This document shows, piece after piece, positions 62,239 through 64,000 of a stretch of 64,000 nt of DNA. A program made the translations under genes and the position numbers. How positions within the stretch are numbered: the first letter of the stretch is position 1; every line of letters begins with the position of its first letter. The stretch is from Fibrobacter succinogenes (GTDB lineage Bacteria; Fibrobacterota; Fibrobacteria; Fibrobacterales; Fibrobacteraceae), in contig CACWPM010000010.1 of the NCBI GenBank assembly GCA_902762795.1, positions 1 to 64,000 of the forward strand. Reading direction: 5' to 3'. Under the pieces are notes generated by a model. That model worked only from the letters and a program-made list of their open reading frames with translations. It ran no database searches and was not told the DNA's origin.

Positions 62239-63471
62239 ATGAACGCTGCTATTCTCACTAATGAATTTCCGCCAGAGATCTATGGCGGTGCAGGAATTCA
62301 CGTCAAATTTCTCAGCCAGGAACTTTCCAAGCTTTGTCACATTGAGGCTCGCTGCTTTGGTCCGCAGAACGACGATGCCGATAACATCCGTGCCATCGGT
62401 TTTAGCCAAAAACTCGAATGCAATCCGGCTGATGAACGCTTCAAGAAAATTTTGAAGCCTTTGGATATCAATCTCCAATGGATGTCCTCGCTCAAGGATA
62501 TCGATGTGATTCATTGCCATACGTGGTATAGCCATTTCGGTGGCGTGGTGGCCAGTCGCCTTTTGCAGTGCCCGCTCATTCTCACGACGCACTCGCTTGA
62601 ACCGCACCGTCCGTGGAAGGCGGAGCAGCTCGGTGACGGCGGCTATAACATGAGCTGCTGGATTGAACGTACCGCTTACGAAGCTGCTGATGGCGTTATT
62701 GCCGTGAGCGAAGGCATGAAACGCGATGTGATGAAGTTGTACGGAGTGCCGGAAGACCGCGTGAAGGTTATCTACAACGGCATCGATCCTGATTTTTACA
62801 AGCCGACTTTCGATGAAGAAATCTTGAAGAAGTGGGGCGTGGATCCGAAGCGTCCATACGTGCTGTTCGTGGGACGCATTACGCGCCAGAAAGGCATTAG
62901 CCAGCTCATTCAGGCTATTCCGCAGATTGACAAGAATGCCCAGGTTGTGCTTTGTGCCGGTGCGCCGGACACGCAGGAGCTTGCCGACGAATGCAAGAGC
63001 TTGATAGGAAAAGTTCAGGCAACGCGTGATGGCGTCGTTTGGATTCAGGATGCTGTGCCGCATACGGAACTGCGCGTGCTTTACAGCCATGCGACCGTAT
63101 TTGCGACGCCTTCGCTTTACGAACCGTTCGGCATCATCAATCTCGAAGCCATGAGCTGTGGCACGCCTGTCGTAGGCAGCGCTGTCGGCGGCATCCCGGA
63201 AATCATCGTCGATGGCGAAACGGGGTACCTCGTGCCGCTCAAGGCCGTGTCTGCAACGAACTTTGAACCGGCCGATCCGAAGGCTTTCCAGACGGACTTT
63301 GCAAACAAACTTAACAAGATTCTCGAAAATCCGGAACTTGCAAAGAAGATGGGCGAAGTCAGCCGCAAGCGTGCCATTGACGTGTTCAGCTGGAAGACGA
63401 TTGCGAAGCAGACCTACGACTTCTACGCTGAATGCATCGAACGCTACAAACGCGAAGGGAAGCGCGTTTAG
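62239..63471 (+). CDS. glycogen synthase, actinobacterial-type GT4/GT5
   Basis: A 410-aa glycosyltransferase. The N-terminus AAILTNEFPPEIYGGAGIHV, HCHTWYSHFGG, THSLEPHRPWK, VSEGMKRDVMKLYGV and the C-terminal donor site LYEPFGIINLEAMSCGTPVVGSAVGGIPEI match the GlgA/GlgM type first described in Corynebacterium rather than E. coli GlgA. It uses ADP- or UDP-glucose to build alpha-glucan. Fibrobacter is known to store glycogen heavily, which fits. No ribosome site is seen. Confidence 0.93.
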   Translation: MNAAILTNEFPPEIYGGAGIHVKFLSQELSKLCHIEARCFGPQNDDADNIRAIGFSQKLECNPADERFKKILKPLDINLQWMSSLKDIDVIHCHTWYSHFGGVVASRLLQCPLILTTHSLEPHRPWKAEQLGDGGYNMSCWIERTAYEAADGVIAVSEGMKRDVMKLYGVPEDRVKVIYNGIDPDFYKPTFDEEILKKWGVDPKRPYVLFVGRITRQKGISQLIQAIPQIDKNAQVVLCAGAPDTQELADECKSLIGKVQATRDGVVWIQDAVPHTELRVLYSHATVFATPSLYEPFGIINLEAMSCGTPVVGSAVGGIPEIIVDGETGYLVPLKAVSATNFEPADPKAFQTDFANKLNKILENPELAKKMGEVSRKRAIDVFSWKTIAKQTYDFYAECIERYKREGKRV

Positions 63472-63483
63472 AATTTAGCCGTG

Positions 63484-63579
63484 TTATCCTCTGCAAGGAG
63501 ACTCCCTTCAGGGCGAGAGTCGCGGCTACGGTCATCCTCCGTTAGGAGACTCCCTTTAAGGCGAGAGTCGCAGCCATAC
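63484..63579 (+). repeat. 48-bp interspersed repeat, two tandem copies
   Basis: Units at about 63484-63531 and 63532-63579 share ATCCTC, GGAGACTCCCTT and GGCGAGAGTCGC. An inverted copy lies at 43361-43410, 20 kb away. Confidence 0.75.
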
Positions 63580-63677
63580 TCGTATGGATATGACTGAGCC
63601 AATGGGGAGGGGCTTTGCCCCATCTATAATTTCTCGGATGTCATTTGCGGAAGAATCCAGTTATTTTTCAGAAATCA

Positions 63678-63705
63678 AAAGGTGGCTTTTGGCCACCTTT
63701 TTTGG
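63678..63705 (+). terminator. intrinsic terminator
   Basis: AAAGGTGGC / GCCACCTTT stem with a TTTTG loop, then a T-rich run. Confidence 0.85.
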
Positions 63706-63928
63706 CGCTTATTCCTATTGTGTGAAAATCAGTTTGAATTATGATGTTCAGGTAAATAGAATGATTGTTTTTGTTAATTCGTTCTTATTTATATAAGTAA
63801 AATTGTAAAAGTAAAATAACATAATGCGTTATTTGTAAGAAATTCTCAACATACAATAATGTAAATATTTTTAACAAAAAAAACAAAGTATCATGCTATT
63901 TTTTCTCCTGTCCTAAAGAGGAGAAAAG

Positions 63929-64000
63929 ATGAAAATAATCCATAAAATAATCATGGCTAGTGCCATGTTTGGTTGCGCGTATGCGCAAAATATCGTTTCG
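63929..64000 (+). CDS. secreted protein, 5' end only
   Basis: An ATG at 63929 behind AAAGAGGAGAAAAG, a strong ribosome site. Only 24 codons are in the window: MKIIHKIIMASAMFGCAYAQ and four more, a signal peptide with a probable cut after AYA. The rest lies beyond the edge, so no function can be given. Confidence 0.7.
   Translation, partial: MKIIHKIIMASAMFGCAYAQNIVS

Larger units (their letters stand above)
63472..63928. other. intergenic spacer with tandem 48-bp repeat and terminator
   Basis: About 457 bp with no convincing gene. Two direct copies of a 48-bp repeat open it, a terminator follows, then an AT-rich promoter-like stretch (63760-63900) leads to the partial gene. The open frame at 63584-63796 runs across the terminator and is not credible. 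Confidence 0.65.

Noticed and set aside
63584-63796. A 70-aa open frame near the window end
   Set aside because: Crosses an intrinsic terminator and has no ribosome site.

Overview
The window reads as chromosome of a Fibrobacter-type Gram-negative fibre degrader. Supporting marks are two giant fibro-slime proteins, a lipoprotein with the Fibrobacter succinogenes major paralogous domain, poly-serine linkers, a CE15 glucuronoyl esterase, lipid A synthesis (lpxK), many lipoproteins and outer-membrane barrels, and a shared C-terminal tail like type IX secretion sorting domains. No rRNA, tRNA, CRISPR array, integrase or intact IS element was seen.

Layout. 0.6-9.4 kb: tandem fibro-slime paralogues. 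9.8-13.6 kb: a secreted protein of unknown function, then an AT-rich patch with a truncated papain-like peptidase joined out of frame to the tail of another surface protein, and a small sorted protein. 13.6-17.2 kb: an ABC-F ATPase, a repeat-filled spacer, a lipoprotein and a small barrel. 17.2-27.3 kb (minus strand): a possible transglycosylase-like protein, an operon of a PEGA/barrel protein and a cadherin-repeat adhesin, a RavA-like protein with a broken P-loop, then lpxK and aroC. 27.4-29.3 kb: a secreted protein, reverse rubrerythrin behind a palindromic operator, and a PerR-like regulator. 29.3-34.3 kb: a KtrAB-type potassium system, the paralogous-domain lipoprotein, an orphan nuoA and a barrel. 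34.4-41 kb: CE15 esterase, Uup, and a second large repeat adhesin. 41.2-51.3 kb: ackA, a PAP2 phosphatase, a histidine phosphatase, a stand-alone SIR2-like protein next to a B12/radical SAM protein, an AlgX/AlgJ-like protein, folD, an FKBP lipoprotein and argA. 51.6-64 kb: a large Cys-motif lipoprotein, a nitroreductase, an InlB-repeat/GLUG surface protein, folE, a Ser-linker hydrolase followed by a deleted copy of itself, a hipB-hipA module, a glycogen synthase and the start of another secreted protein.

How it fits together: much of the window is cell-surface machinery for adhesion to and attack on plant cell wall, interspersed with housekeeping genes. The most unusual signal is between genes. 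At least a dozen gene boundaries carry short arrays with exact 7-bp periodicity. The heptamer differs from site to site but nearly always contains CTA/TAG or CTTA, and arrays often touch a stop or start codon. Longer interspersed repeats (about 48 and 60 bp) are shared between distant spacers.

Coordinates and motifs were read by eye. Family calls are from motif recognition, not from database searches.
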